Both the position numbers and the translations under genes were made by a program. The notes under the pieces were generated by a model, which was not told where the DNA came from, searched no databases, and saw nothing but the letters and a program-made list of their open reading frames with translations. Shown piece by piece: positions 1 to 8,508 of a stretch of DNA of 17,419 nucleotides (positions are counted from its first letter, which is position 1; each line of letters starts with the position of its first letter). This stretch comes from an uncultured Paracoccaceae bacterium (GTDB lineage: Bacteria; Pseudomonadota; Alphaproteobacteria; Rhodobacterales; Rhodobacteraceae), in contig CALCPC010000608.1 of the NCBI GenBank assembly GCA_937900975.1, forward strand, positions 1 through 17,419, given 5' to 3'.

Positions 1-410
1 GGATGCTGACCAACATCAACTCCGGCAAGGACGAGCTGTTGCAGCTGGTGCTGGTCGGCCAGCCGGAGCTGCGCCAGGTGATCAGCCGGCCGGAGCTGCG
101 CCAATTCGCACAGCGCGTCGTGGCCAGCATCCATATCGGCGCGCTCGACCGCACCGGCGTGGCGCGGTATATCGCGCACCGGCTGGAGACGGCGGGCGGC
201 CAGGCGGAGATGTTCAGCCCCGAGGCAATGGCCCAGGTGCACGCGGCCTCGGGCGGGATCCCGCGGCTGATCAACAAGATCTGCGATTTCGCGATGATTT
301 ATGCGGCCACCAATGAAAGCCGCGTGGTCGAGGCGGGCACCGTCGACGAGGTGCTGCGCGCCGGGCTGTTCGTGACCACGTTCGAGACGACCGAAGAGGC
401 GGCGGAATGA
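1..410 (+). CDS. ExeA/GspA-like AAA ATPase of exopolysaccharide locus, C-terminal part
   Basis: This is the 3' end of a gene that starts outside the window; the frame is open from the first base. The visible 135 residues carry the second half of an ExeA-type AAA module: a LVLVGQPELR sensor-like strand near the start and an SGGIPRLINKICD helix near residue 90, both typical of ExeA/GspA ATPases and of the ATPase that accompanies Wzz and tyrosine kinase genes in exopolysaccharide loci. Walker A and B lie upstream and cannot be checked. The stop overlaps the start of the next gene as ATGA, so the two are translationally coupled. Its role is probably cytoplasmic energy or regulatory support for polysaccharide export; that is inferred from family and neighbours. 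Confidence 0.85.
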   Translation, partial: MLTNINSGKDELLQLVLVGQPELRQVISRPELRQFAQRVVASIHIGALDRTGVARYIAHRLETAGGQAEMFSPEAMAQVHAASGGIPRLINKICDFAMIYAATNESRVVEAGTVDEVLRAGLFVTTFETTEEAAE

Positions 411-1942
411 TCGATGACTTGAAATTCTACATGCGCCTCGGGCTGCGTTGGATCTGGCTCTTCCTGCTGGTGGCCGGGCTGATCGGCGGCGCGGCGGTGG
501 CCTTGGCGTTCAGCCTGCCCACGACCTACAGCGCGTCGGCGCTGCTTTTGGTGGAGAGCGAGCAGATCCCGGGCGAGCTGGCCTCAAGCACCGTGCGCAC
601 GGATGCGGCCGAACAGCTTGAGGTGATCGAACGGCGGCTGATGACGCGCGCCAACCTGATCGATATCGCCCGCGCGCTGGATGTCGTCGGAGACATCGGC
701 GGGATGAACCCCGATGAGGTGGTGGGCATGATGCGCGCGCGCACCACGATCTCGACATCGTCGGGGCGCAACCGCGCGACGTTGATGAGCATCAGCTTTA
801 ACCATGGCGAGGCGCGCACCTCCGCCGCCGTGGTCAACGAATACATCACCCGGATCCTTGAGGCGAATGTCGAACTGCGCCGGGGACAGGCCCAAGACAC
901 GCTCGCCTTCTTTGAAGCACAGGTCGAACGTCTGGGCGTCGATCTCGATGCGCAAAGCGCGCGCATCCTGGAATTCAAGAACGCCAACAGCGACGCGCTG
1001 CCCGACAGTCTTGACTACCGGCTGGGGCGGCAATCGCTGTTGCAGGAACGGCTCGCGCAGATAGAGCGCGAGCAGGCCGCGCTGCTCGAACAGCGCGACA
1101 GGCTGGTGGACATGTTTGAAGTGACGGGCCGTCTTTCGGCCCCGACCACGGAACGGCTGACCGCCGATGAGGCGCAGCTCAACCGCCTGCAGGATGAGCT
1201 TTCGGGGCTCCTGGCCGTCTATTCGGAGCAAAACCCGCAAGTGCGCGTGCTGCGCGCCCGGATCAAGACGCTGCAAACCCGCATCGGCGCTTTGCCGATC
1301 GTGGACGCAACCGATGGCGGGGATGTGGAGGCGTCGCTGCTGGACATTCAGTTGGCCGAGATTGACGCCCGGGCCGAGGTTTTGACCGAGCAGCGCACCC
1401 AGGTCGAGCAGGAACTGTCCGCCTTGCGCGATACGGTCGAGCGCACGCCGGCCAATGCGATCACGCTGGATGCGTTGCAACGCGATTACGAGAACATTCA
1501 AGCGCAATACAACCAAGCCGTCGATGGCGCTGCCAAAGCGGCCACGGGCGAGCGGATTGAGCTTTTGTCCAAAGGCCAGCGGATTGCGGTGATCGAGCAA
1601 GCCTCCGTGCCGACGGAACCCGCCTCGCCCAACCGGCCGCTGATCGCAGGCGGCGGTATCGTTCTCGGCACCGGCACCGGTTTTGGGTTGGTCGGGCTGA
1701 TCGTGCTCTTGAACAGCACCGTGCGCCGGCCGGCCGATCTTGAGCGCCGTTTTGGGATCCAGCCCCTTGGAACCCTGCCCTATATCCGCACCCGCGGCGA
1801 ACTGCTGCGCCGGCGCGTCGCCGTCAGCGGCGTGTTGGCCGGCAGCGCCGCTTTGGTGGTCGGCGGGTTGTTCTATGTCGATCGCGAGATCACCCCCCTT
1901 GTGCTTGTGGCCGAGCGTGTGTTCACGCAACTCGGTCTGTAA
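407..1942 (+). CDS. Wzz/GumC-type polysaccharide chain-length determinant
   Basis: A 511-residue inner-membrane protein of the polysaccharide co-polymerase family. The first membrane helix is at residues about 15-37. A long periplasmic alpha-helical, coiled-coil-prone region rich in Q, E and R follows (about 170-395), then the proline-rich PTEPASPNRP motif at 402-411 just before the second helix (about 411-437). A third hydrophobic stretch at about 472-491 lies after the point where ExoP-type fusions would carry the kinase. Here the kinase is a separate gene 22 bp downstream, as in split Wzc/Etk-like systems. It is expected to set polymer length and to contact the kinase. The start overlaps the ATPase stop. 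Confidence 0.9.
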   Translation: MIDDLKFYMRLGLRWIWLFLLVAGLIGGAAVALAFSLPTTYSASALLLVESEQIPGELASSTVRTDAAEQLEVIERRLMTRANLIDIARALDVVGDIGGMNPDEVVGMMRARTTISTSSGRNRATLMSISFNHGEARTSAAVVNEYITRILEANVELRRGQAQDTLAFFEAQVERLGVDLDAQSARILEFKNANSDALPDSLDYRLGRQSLLQERLAQIEREQAALLEQRDRLVDMFEVTGRLSAPTTERLTADEAQLNRLQDELSGLLAVYSEQNPQVRVLRARIKTLQTRIGALPIVDATDGGDVEASLLDIQLAEIDARAEVLTEQRTQVEQELSALRDTVERTPANAITLDALQRDYENIQAQYNQAVDGAAKAATGERIELLSKGQRIAVIEQASVPTEPASPNRPLIAGGGIVLGTGTGFGLVGLIVLLNSTVRRPADLERRFGIQPLGTLPYIRTRGELLRRRVAVSGVLAGSAALVVGGLFYVDREITPLVLVAERVFTQLGL

Positions 1943-1964
1943 CGGCCCGCGGGAGGCACGGGAT

Positions 1965-2795
1965 ATGGAAAAACTTCAGGCCGCCATCGCCAGGGCCCGC
2001 GCACAGCGCGAAGACGCCGATCCAGCGCTGCGGATCGGCGCCGCACGGACGCCAGCACACACGCCAAACCGCGCCGCCGGTCCGCTGCCGGTGTGGGAGG
2101 CGCTGACGCCCCTCACCCTCGATCCGCGCCACCTGGCGCGCAACCGGATCGTGACCATTGGCAGCAACGCCGAAACGACCACATTCGACATGCTGCGCAC
2201 CAAGATCCTGCAGCAGATGGCGGCCAAGGGCTGGACCCGGCTTGCCATCACCTCGCCGGGGCCGGGCTGCGGCAAGACAACGACGGCGATCAATCTGGCG
2301 GGGTCTCTGGCCCGCCAGGCGGACACGCGGGCGGTGTTGATGGAAATGGACATGCGCCGCCCGTCGCTGGCACGGCTTCTGGGCCAGTCGCCCCCCGCCA
2401 GCGTCTTTGACCTGCTGGAAGACCGGATCGGCTTCTCCGAACAGGCGCATCGCCTCGGCAACACGGTGGCGCTGTCGATGAACGCCACCCCCTTCCGCCA
2501 TCCGTCCGAGCTGTTTCTGCAAACCCGCACCAGCGCCAAGCTCGATCAGATCCAAGCCGAGACCGGATCCGATTTGATGCTGTTCGACATGCCGCCCATG
2601 CTGGTCAGCGATGACACCACCGCGTTTTTACCGCAGGTCGACTGCGTCCTGATCCTGGCCGCCGCCGAAACCACGACGCTGTCGCAAATCGACCAGTGTG
2701 AGCGAGAGGTTGCCAGCCAAACCAATGTGTTGGGCGTGGTGCTGAACAAAATGCGCCTAAAGGACGAGAGCTATGGCCAGTACGGCAAATACTGA
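1965..2795 (+). CDS. CpsD/CapB-type bacterial tyrosine autokinase (BY-kinase)
   Basis: A 276-residue cytoplasmic kinase. The ATG at 1965 is preceded by GGGAGG at a good distance, so this start was chosen over the longer open frame. Motifs visible are Walker A PGPGCGKTT (98-106), a Walker A'-like LMEMDMRRP (125-133) and Walker B LMLFDMPP (204-211). The C-terminus is a short tyrosine cluster, YGQYGKY, the usual autophosphorylation tail of this family. With the separate Wzz protein upstream it should form a two-protein chain-length and export regulator. The final codons, including the whole tyrosine tail, overlap the start of the next gene. Walker A' has M instead of the more usual D/A pattern (VDADLRRP), a variant rather than a loss. 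Confidence 0.9.
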   Translation: MEKLQAAIARARAQREDADPALRIGAARTPAHTPNRAAGPLPVWEALTPLTLDPRHLARNRIVTIGSNAETTTFDMLRTKILQQMAAKGWTRLAITSPGPGCGKTTTAINLAGSLARQADTRAVLMEMDMRRPSLARLLGQSPPASVFDLLEDRIGFSEQAHRLGNTVALSMNATPFRHPSELFLQTRTSAKLDQIQAETGSDLMLFDMPPMLVSDDTTAFLPQVDCVLILAAAETTTLSQIDQCEREVASQTNVLGVVLNKMRLKDESYGQYGKY

Positions 2796-3666
2796 CCCAA
2801 ATGCCGCAACCGTTGGCGCGGTCATCATCCCGCATTACAACGACACGGCGCGGCTTGACCGCTGTCTCGCAGCGCTCGGCGCACAGGATCTGACGGCGGT
2901 TGAGGTTGTGGTGGTCGACAATGGGTCGACCGAGCCGCTTGCCGCCGTCAAAGCGGCGCATCCCTTCGCCCGCTTTGTGGTCGAGCCCGAGAAAGGCGCC
3001 GCCGCCGCGCGCAACCGCGGTGTCGCCGAAACGACGGCGCCGGGGCTGTTCTTTTTGGATGCCGATTGCGTGCCCACCTCCGATTGGCTGGCCGCAGCCC
3101 TGCGCGCGACCGCCCCCGGAACCGTCACCGGCGGTCGGGTCGAGGTGTTCGACGAAACGCCGGGGCCACGCTCTGGCGCGGAAGCGTTCGAAACCGTCTT
3201 TGCCTTTCACCAGCGCGCCTATATCGAAAAGAAGGGGTTTTCCGTCACGGCAAATCTGATCACCACTCGGGCCGTGTTCGAGGCCACGGGGCCGTTCCGG
3301 GCTGGGGTGTCGGAAGATCTCGATTGGTGCCACCGGGCGACGGCGGCGGGGCATCGGCTGGTCTATGACGACCGGCTGACCGTCGCGCATCCGACGCGCC
3401 GGGATTTAACTGCGCTCCTTGGCAAGTGGCGGCGGATGACGGCCGAGACCTTTGGGCTGGGCGGCGGGGGGGCGCGCGCGCGGCTGATCTGGGCGGGGCG
3501 GGCGTGCCTGATGCCGCTCAGCGTGCTGGCCCATGCCCCCCGGGTGATGACGCATCCCGCCCTCGCCTCGCCCGGCGAGCGGGCCCGGGCCCTGGCGACG
3601 CTGGCCCGGCTGCGGCTGACGCGCAGTGTCTGGATGCTGCGCCAGGCCGCCGGGCTCGGGCTCTGA
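2773..3666 (+). CDS. GT2-family glycosyltransferase
   Basis: A 297-residue GT-A fold transferase. Visible motifs are VIIPHYND near residue 15 (nucleotide-binding strand), VEVVVVDNGS near 45, and FLDADC near 95, the DxD-like metal/nucleotide-sugar site. An acidic SEDLDWCHR segment near 180 probably supplies the catalytic base. The C-terminal about 80 residues are basic and hydrophobic and may associate with the membrane. The ATG lies inside the last codons of the kinase gene (23-nt overlap), so translation is probably coupled. It should add a sugar to the lipid-linked repeat unit of the exopolysaccharide; donor and acceptor cannot be told from the sequence. Confidence 0.88.
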   Translation: MASTANTDPNAATVGAVIIPHYNDTARLDRCLAALGAQDLTAVEVVVVDNGSTEPLAAVKAAHPFARFVVEPEKGAAAARNRGVAETTAPGLFFLDADCVPTSDWLAAALRATAPGTVTGGRVEVFDETPGPRSGAEAFETVFAFHQRAYIEKKGFSVTANLITTRAVFEATGPFRAGVSEDLDWCHRATAAGHRLVYDDRLTVAHPTRRDLTALLGKWRRMTAETFGLGGGGARARLIWAGRACLMPLSVLAHAPRVMTHPALASPGERARALATLARLRLTRSVWMLRQAAGLGL

Positions 3667-3699
3667 CGGCCCTGTCTTTCCCAATTTCGAGAGTTCCAA

Positions 3700-4761
3700 A
3701 TGACCGACCCAAGCCTTGCCGCCGACAGCCCCGCAAAAACCCCTGTGCCGATCTCCGGCACGGCGCCGGATCCCGATCTGGGCCCCGATCTTGGCCCCGA
3801 TGCTGACCCCGATCCCGATCCCAATGCTGCGGCGCTGACGGTGATCGTCGTCAGCTACAACACCCGGGCGCTGACGCTGGCCGCGCGGCGGACGCTGCAC
3901 GAGACCACCACCACGACCCGGTTGCGCACCGTGGTCTTTGACAACGCCTCCAAAGACGGCTCGGCCGACGCCATCGCCGCCGCCTTCCCGGAGGTTACGC
4001 TGATCCGTTCCGAGGAGAATCTGGGGTTCGCACGCGCCAACAATGTCGTCGCGAAAGCGGCGACCACCGACTGGCTTTTGCTGCTCAACCCCGACACCGA
4101 GGTCCATGCCGGGGCCGTCGACGCCCTTATCGCCTTTGCCCGCGCCAATCCACGCGGCGGGATTTATGGCGGACGGACGGTGTTCCCGGACGGGGCGCTG
4201 AACATCGCCTCGTGCTTTGCGCGGATCACACCGTGGAGCGTGACGTCGCGGACCTTCGGGTTGACGACGCTGTTTCCAAACTCCCGCCTCTTCAACCCCG
4301 AGGTTATGGGCGGCTGGCAGCGGGACAGCGTGCGCGAGGTCGATGTCGTGGTCGGGTGCTTCCTTTTGATCCGCCGCGCGCTTTGGGATCGGCTTGGCGG
4401 GTTTGATCTGCGCTATTACATGTATGGCGAGGATGCCGATCTCTGCCTGCGCGCCCGCGCGCTCGGCTATCGGCCGATGATTACGCCCGATGCCGAAATC
4501 ATGCATCTTGTCGGCGCGGCAAGCCGCACACGGGCCGATAAAATGGTGTTGCTGGCCCGGGGACGGCTCACCTTGATCCACGATCACTGGCCCAGCTGGC
4601 AGGTGCCCTATGGCCGGGCCATGATGTGGCTTTGGGCCGGGTCCCGCTCTGCGGCGACCGGGCGTTTGGCGCGTCTGCGTCCGACGGCGTCAAACCGCGC
4701 CCGAGCAGAGACCTGGGCCCATATCTGGGCCGAACGCCGGGCGTGGCTGACGCCCTATTAG
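3700..4761 (+). CDS. GT2-family glycosyltransferase, rhamnosyltransferase-like (COG1216 type)
   Basis: A 353-residue transferase. After an unusual N-terminal extension (about residues 1-45) rich in Asp-Pro and Gly-Pro-Asp steps, the GT-A core begins with VIVVSYNT, then VVFDNASKDGS, ENLGFARANN and LLLLNPDTE (the DxD-type site), and later GEDADLCLRARALGY, which is characteristic of rhamnosyl-type GT2 enzymes. It lies 33 bp after the previous transferase and is probably the last gene of the operon, because the next 490 bp are AT-rich and non-coding. The acidic extension is low-complexity and not part of the catalytic fold. Sugar specificity is not determinable. Confidence 0.88.
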   Translation: MTDPSLAADSPAKTPVPISGTAPDPDLGPDLGPDADPDPDPNAAALTVIVVSYNTRALTLAARRTLHETTTTTRLRTVVFDNASKDGSADAIAAAFPEVTLIRSEENLGFARANNVVAKAATTDWLLLLNPDTEVHAGAVDALIAFARANPRGGIYGGRTVFPDGALNIASCFARITPWSVTSRTFGLTTLFPNSRLFNPEVMGGWQRDSVREVDVVVGCFLLIRRALWDRLGGFDLRYYMYGEDADLCLRARALGYRPMITPDAEIMHLVGAASRTRADKMVLLARGRLTLIHDHWPSWQVPYGRAMMWLWAGSRSAATGRLARLRPTASNRARAETWAHIWAERRAWLTPY

Positions 4762-4774
4762 GGCGGTTCCGCCC
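4761..4774 (+). terminator. Possible hairpin at end of exopolysaccharide operon
   Basis: GGGCG-GTTC-CGCCC begins on the last base of the glycosyltransferase stop codon. The stem is perfect and GC-rich, but there is no following T-run, so intrinsic termination is uncertain. Confidence 0.3.
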
Positions 4775-5254
4775 GAGGGCGGTCCTGCGAAAACCGATCC
4801 ACACAGACGACAGCCCGGCCGAGAACAGGATTGCGCACAGCCCGGCTGCCGACCGCGTTCGCTCAAGTATTGCTTAAATTTTAGGCATCTTCCGCGGCGG
4901 GACGGATATCCCCGGGGGCGCGATCCGCAATGTCTTGCCAAGGCAGGCAGCATCCGTCATCTCCGCTTGCCATCCGCTGTTCGCATTTCAAACTGTATCT
5001 GGCGATACAATATATTCAAATATTGTAAGGTTCCGAATGGAGTCTTTTGTGGTATTTGCCTCAATGTCGTCAAAAACACTAATTCTACATCCTCAGTAAT
5101 ACTTTCTTTCCTTTATAAAACAAAGGCCTAAATTCCATTTTGGTCTTAGACCTATTTTAACAGATCAAGGCGATGAGTAACGCCTTGTACAGTAGCCAGT
5201 GTATCTCCCTGTTAAACGTCACGTAGAACAACGGGTTATATTTTGCTGGATGCC
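4775..5254. promoter_or_regulatory. AT-rich leader region with multiple inverted repeats
   Basis: This stretch has no convincing gene. From about 4980 to 5220 the composition drops sharply to AT-rich, unlike the rest of the window. It holds several perfect inverted repeats: GTATC-N4-GATAC (4995-5008), TACAATAT-N6-ATATTGTA (5006-5027), CCTTT-N7-AAAGG (5110-5126), GGTCT-T-AGACC (5142-5152) and CAAGGCG-N8-CGCCTTG (5166-5187). It most likely carries the promoter and operators of the large secreted protein gene that follows. I could not pick a convincing -35/-10 pair. Confidence 0.55.
5006..5027. promoter_or_regulatory. Candidate operator: 22-bp perfect inverted repeat
   Basis: TACAATAT and ATATTGTA are perfect reverse complements separated by six bases (ATTCAA). 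Half-site length and spacing suit a dimeric helix-turn-helix regulator. The site overlaps the right arm of a smaller palindrome, GTATC-TGGC-GATAC, at 4995-5008. It lies about 230 bp upstream of the secreted protein start. Which regulator binds is unknown. Confidence 0.45.
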
Positions 5255-8164
5255 ATGACCGATGCCACGCTCACCACGCCGGCCTCCGCCAGCGTCGTTG
5301 CAACGTCCACAGATGAAATCGAGGCTGCCATTGCCCTGTTGGCCGCGGGCGACGGCGGCACGGTTTACGTCGCCAACACCGGCGAACCCCTGCAAATCAG
5401 GGCCAAAAATCTCGGCGCCGCCGACGCCCCGGTGATCATCCGCCCGCTCGATCCCGACACCCCGCCGGTGATCGAGGAGATCAACTTTTACAACGCGCAA
5501 AACTTGACCGTCACCGGCATGACCGTCTTCAGCGGCGCCTATGCCGATCAGCGCGAGGCATGGATCAACGACGTCACCATCCGGCAGTCCGAAAACATCC
5601 AATTGATCGGCAATGTCATGACGGGCACCGCCGATGGCATGTATATCGGCGAGGGCGGTCCCAAGAAATCCGAGTCGCTGACCAAGATCAACGACTCAAG
5701 CGGCATCGCTTTTATCGACAACGAGATCTCGAACTATTTTCACGGGATCGGGATGACCAACACCACCGACATCACCATCGTCGGGAACGAGATCTATGGG
5801 ATGCAGGGCGACGGCATCCGCGGCGGCGGCTGGCAGAACGCTTTGGTCGAAGGCAACCATCTGCACAGCTTCTTCGGTTCGCTGCACACGCTCAACCACG
5901 ATGACATGATCCAGATCTGGGGCACCGGCAATGTCGAGATCCTGAACAAGGACATCGAGATCCGCGGCAATTTCCTCGATTCCGCCGGCATGACCCACAC
6001 CCAAGGGATCCACATCCGCAACGAAGCCTTCGGCACCGAGGGCGTGACCGGCGGGTATTTCGAAAACATCACCGTCGCAGACAATGTGATCCACAATTCC
6101 CAGGCCAATGGCATCCGGGTCAACGACACAATTGGCGTCGAGATCGTGAACAACACGCTGTTGTGGGACGAGGCCGGATCGGGGCTCAACACAATCGACA
6201 GCACACCGACCAGCGCGGCTCCCCGGATTGTGTCCGACAACGCGCAAGACCGCACAATCGCGAACAATGTCACGACCAATATTCTGATCGATGGCGCCCA
6301 ATCCAACGCTGGAAACTACATCGTCACCTATGACGATCCCGCCTCCAGCGCCTATATCCACAAGCATATCGTCAATCTTTCGGGCCTTGGCGCGGTCGAC
6401 CTTGTCGACCTGTCCTTCCGCTCTGACAGCCCGCTTTTCGGCACCTATGGCGCGGCGCTGTCCAGCACCGCGGCAACTCTTGAGCCGATGGTCGCCGTCT
6501 TCAGCAGCGACGACCTTATGGGCAACCGGCTTGGCGTGACGCTCAGCGCCGAGCACAGCACCGTGGACGGCGCTTTGATCGACCCCTCCGCGACCGTGTC
6601 CTGGACCTTTGCCGATGGCACGGTGATGGAGGGTCTTACGGTCACGCGGGTGTTCGAAACAGCCGGGGTCCACGACGTTACGCTTGATATCACCACCCTC
6701 GACGGGCGCCGCGACAGTATCGAGCGCCAGATCAGCGTCGAGGCTGCGGAAAACTTCCAAATCGATTTCGCGTCCGGCGGACAAGACACATCGGGGCGCG
6801 ACAGCATCGTCAGTGTCGAAGACCCGGATGCGGATGCTTTTGTCGACCTGACCGAGAACGGCAGCGTCGGGCTGCTGGACAGCGGACCCGCGGCGGTGTT
6901 TCGCCTCGATGGCGAGAACCGGTTCGAAGTCACCCGCGACAACGCCCATCTTTACAACCTCGACACGTTTACGATCGACGTCTCGTTCCAGCATGAGGCC
7001 GGAACGGTGGGCAGCCTCGCCTATTTGCACAAGGTGATCGATCTCCGCGTGACGGCAGACGGGGGCGTCGACTTTAAGCTGACCACCGACCAGGGCAGCT
7101 TTCAGATCGTGACCGAAGACGGGCTGCTCAGCGGCGCCGTGTTTCACGATATCAAAGTCGCGTATGACGGGCCCTTCGGCCTGCTCCAAGTGCTGGTGGA
7201 CGATGTCGTCGTCGGGCAGACCGACGCGTTCGGACAGACCCCGGCGCAAGACGGCCATGGGATGGTCCTTGGCAACACGTTCAAAGGCGCGTTGATGGGG
7301 ATGGTGGGGCAGTTCTCCATGACCGTTCCGCCGTCGCAGATCTATGCCGACGACACCCCGCCGCCGGGCGAGGACGACCCGGACCAGGATCCGGCCTACG
7401 CCCTGGTACAGGACATCCTGGCCTTGGAGGCCACAATCGAGGACGAGGCGCTGGCCTTCGACGGCGTCGCGATCGTCTCTGACGGCGGGTCGACCGCCGG
7501 TACGCAATCCAGCGATATGATCCTCGGCGCAGACGGCGCCCGCGACGTGATCGAGGCCGGCTATGGCCAGGACATCGTCCTAGGCGGCGGCGGCAGCGAC
7601 ACCGTCTCGGGCGGGGCGCAGGGCGACAGCCTTTCCGGTGGCGCCGGCAAAGACCTCCTGCGCGGGGATATGGGGTCGGACAAGATCGCCGGTGGCGCCG
7701 GCGACGATGTCCTCGATGGCGGGCATGGGCGCGACCAACTTGTCGGCGGCGCCGGCAACGACGTCCTGATCGGCGGCGGTCTGCAGGATATTCTGATCGG
7801 CGGGGAGGGGGACGACACCCTGGTGGGAGGCACCAGCGACGACATCCTGATCGCCGGCCCAGGCCTTGATATTCTGCAAGGGGACAAGGGCGCTGATTAC
7901 TTCGTCTTCGACGCGGAGTTCGGCGCTGATGTCGCGGTCATCGCCGACTTCACCGTCGGTCTGGACAGCATCGTTCTTGGCACCCTGGCCAGTCTTGACG
8001 CCGATAAAGGGTTTGCGGACTTCAAGCTCGGCGCCGAGCAGGTCGGAGAAGACGTCGTCTACACCGCCCCGGATGGAAGCGCGCTGACATTGCAGAATGT
8101 CCAGTTGGCCGAGCTGACCGCCGCCCATTTCACCGATCTCGACCACGCCTTGGCCACCTACTGA
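5255..8164 (+). CDS. Secreted beta-helix / PKD-like / LamG-like / RTX protein, candidate polysaccharide lyase or epimerase
   Basis: A 969-residue multidomain protein. ATG 5255 is preferred; an in-frame TTG lies at 5243, and neither has a clear ribosome binding site. Residues about 15-358 form a right-handed parallel beta-helix with many repeated 'N-x-I' turns. A conserved-looking acidic patch NHDDMIQIW (214-222) is a candidate active site. A PKD-like domain (about 412-500, WTFADG...) and a LamG/concanavalin-like domain (about 500-695) follow, then an acidic Pro linker. About 752-880 is a block of GGxGxDxLxGG nonapeptides that bind calcium, and the C-terminus has no further domain. There is no Sec signal peptide, so type I secretion through the C-terminal signal is expected. 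Position next to an exopolysaccharide operon suggests it modifies or cleaves that polymer, as alginate C5-epimerases do. Substrate and reaction are inferred. Confidence 0.85.
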   Translation: MTDATLTTPASASVVATSTDEIEAAIALLAAGDGGTVYVANTGEPLQIRAKNLGAADAPVIIRPLDPDTPPVIEEINFYNAQNLTVTGMTVFSGAYADQREAWINDVTIRQSENIQLIGNVMTGTADGMYIGEGGPKKSESLTKINDSSGIAFIDNEISNYFHGIGMTNTTDITIVGNEIYGMQGDGIRGGGWQNALVEGNHLHSFFGSLHTLNHDDMIQIWGTGNVEILNKDIEIRGNFLDSAGMTHTQGIHIRNEAFGTEGVTGGYFENITVADNVIHNSQANGIRVNDTIGVEIVNNTLLWDEAGSGLNTIDSTPTSAAPRIVSDNAQDRTIANNVTTNILIDGAQSNAGNYIVTYDDPASSAYIHKHIVNLSGLGAVDLVDLSFRSDSPLFGTYGAALSSTAATLEPMVAVFSSDDLMGNRLGVTLSAEHSTVDGALIDPSATVSWTFADGTVMEGLTVTRVFETAGVHDVTLDITTLDGRRDSIERQISVEAAENFQIDFASGGQDTSGRDSIVSVEDPDADAFVDLTENGSVGLLDSGPAAVFRLDGENRFEVTRDNAHLYNLDTFTIDVSFQHEAGTVGSLAYLHKVIDLRVTADGGVDFKLTTDQGSFQIVTEDGLLSGAVFHDIKVAYDGPFGLLQVLVDDVVVGQTDAFGQTPAQDGHGMVLGNTFKGALMGMVGQFSMTVPPSQIYADDTPPPGEDDPDQDPAYALVQDILALEATIEDEALAFDGVAIVSDGGSTAGTQSSDMILGADGARDVIEAGYGQDIVLGGGGSDTVSGGAQGDSLSGGAGKDLLRGDMGSDKIAGGAGDDVLDGGHGRDQLVGGAGNDVLIGGGLQDILIGGEGDDTLVGGTSDDILIAGPGLDILQGDKGADYFVFDAEFGADVAVIADFTVGLDSIVLGTLASLDADKGFADFKLGAEQVGEDVVYTAPDGSALTLQNVQLAELTAAHFTDLDHALATY

Positions 8165-8508
8165 CCCCGCCGGAAGACCCGGGGGCTGAGGATTGGTCCG
8201 ACAGCGCCGATGGCGCGCCTTGCGCCGGGGCCGGGCGCGGCGCGGCATCGGGCCTGCGCCCCTGACGGGCTTTGTCCGACAGGCCCAGGCGGCCGCGCTT
8301 CACGCGCGGGGGATCACAGTGGGGGATCGTTGTCGGGGCTGCCCGGGGGGCGCGCGCGGCGCCGTGCGGATGGGGGAAGACCCGCGCTCGGTTTCAGGCC
8401 GGGCCGGCAAATATCTGTCCCCATGACTTGCCGGTGCGCTTAAAGGTGCAGTATCAGCAAAAAGCCGCCCTCGGGTCAGAGATGTAGGATCAGAAAACGA
8501 GAAGCTTC
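8165..8508. other. Non-coding gap before the membrane regulator gene
   Basis: About 340 bp with no supportable gene; short open frames here have arginine-rich shadow composition. A weak hairpin (CCCCG at 8165-8169 with CGGGG at 8180-8184) directly follows the upstream stop. A possible promoter is TTGCCG (8428-8433), 17 bp, GTATCA (8451-8456), but the -10 is poor. The final 70 bp are less GC-rich and probably hold the promoter of the next gene. Confidence 0.4.

Noticed and set aside
584..1930. 448-codon open frame on the - strand
   Set aside because: Antisense shadow of the Wzz gene; Gly/Gln/Arg/His-rich with no motifs.
3406..4587. 393-codon open frame on the - strand
   Set aside because: Antisense to both glycosyltransferases, which have clear GT2 motifs; the antisense product has none.
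5696..7507. 603-codon open frame on the - strand
   Set aside because: It lies fully antisense to the beta-helix/RTX gene, lacks recognisable domains and has the composition of a high-GC shadow frame; the + strand product has clear domain structure.
8193..8487. Several overlapping short open frames between the RTX protein and the regulator
   Set aside because: All are Arg/Gly-rich, mutually overlapping and without ribosome binding sites or motifs.
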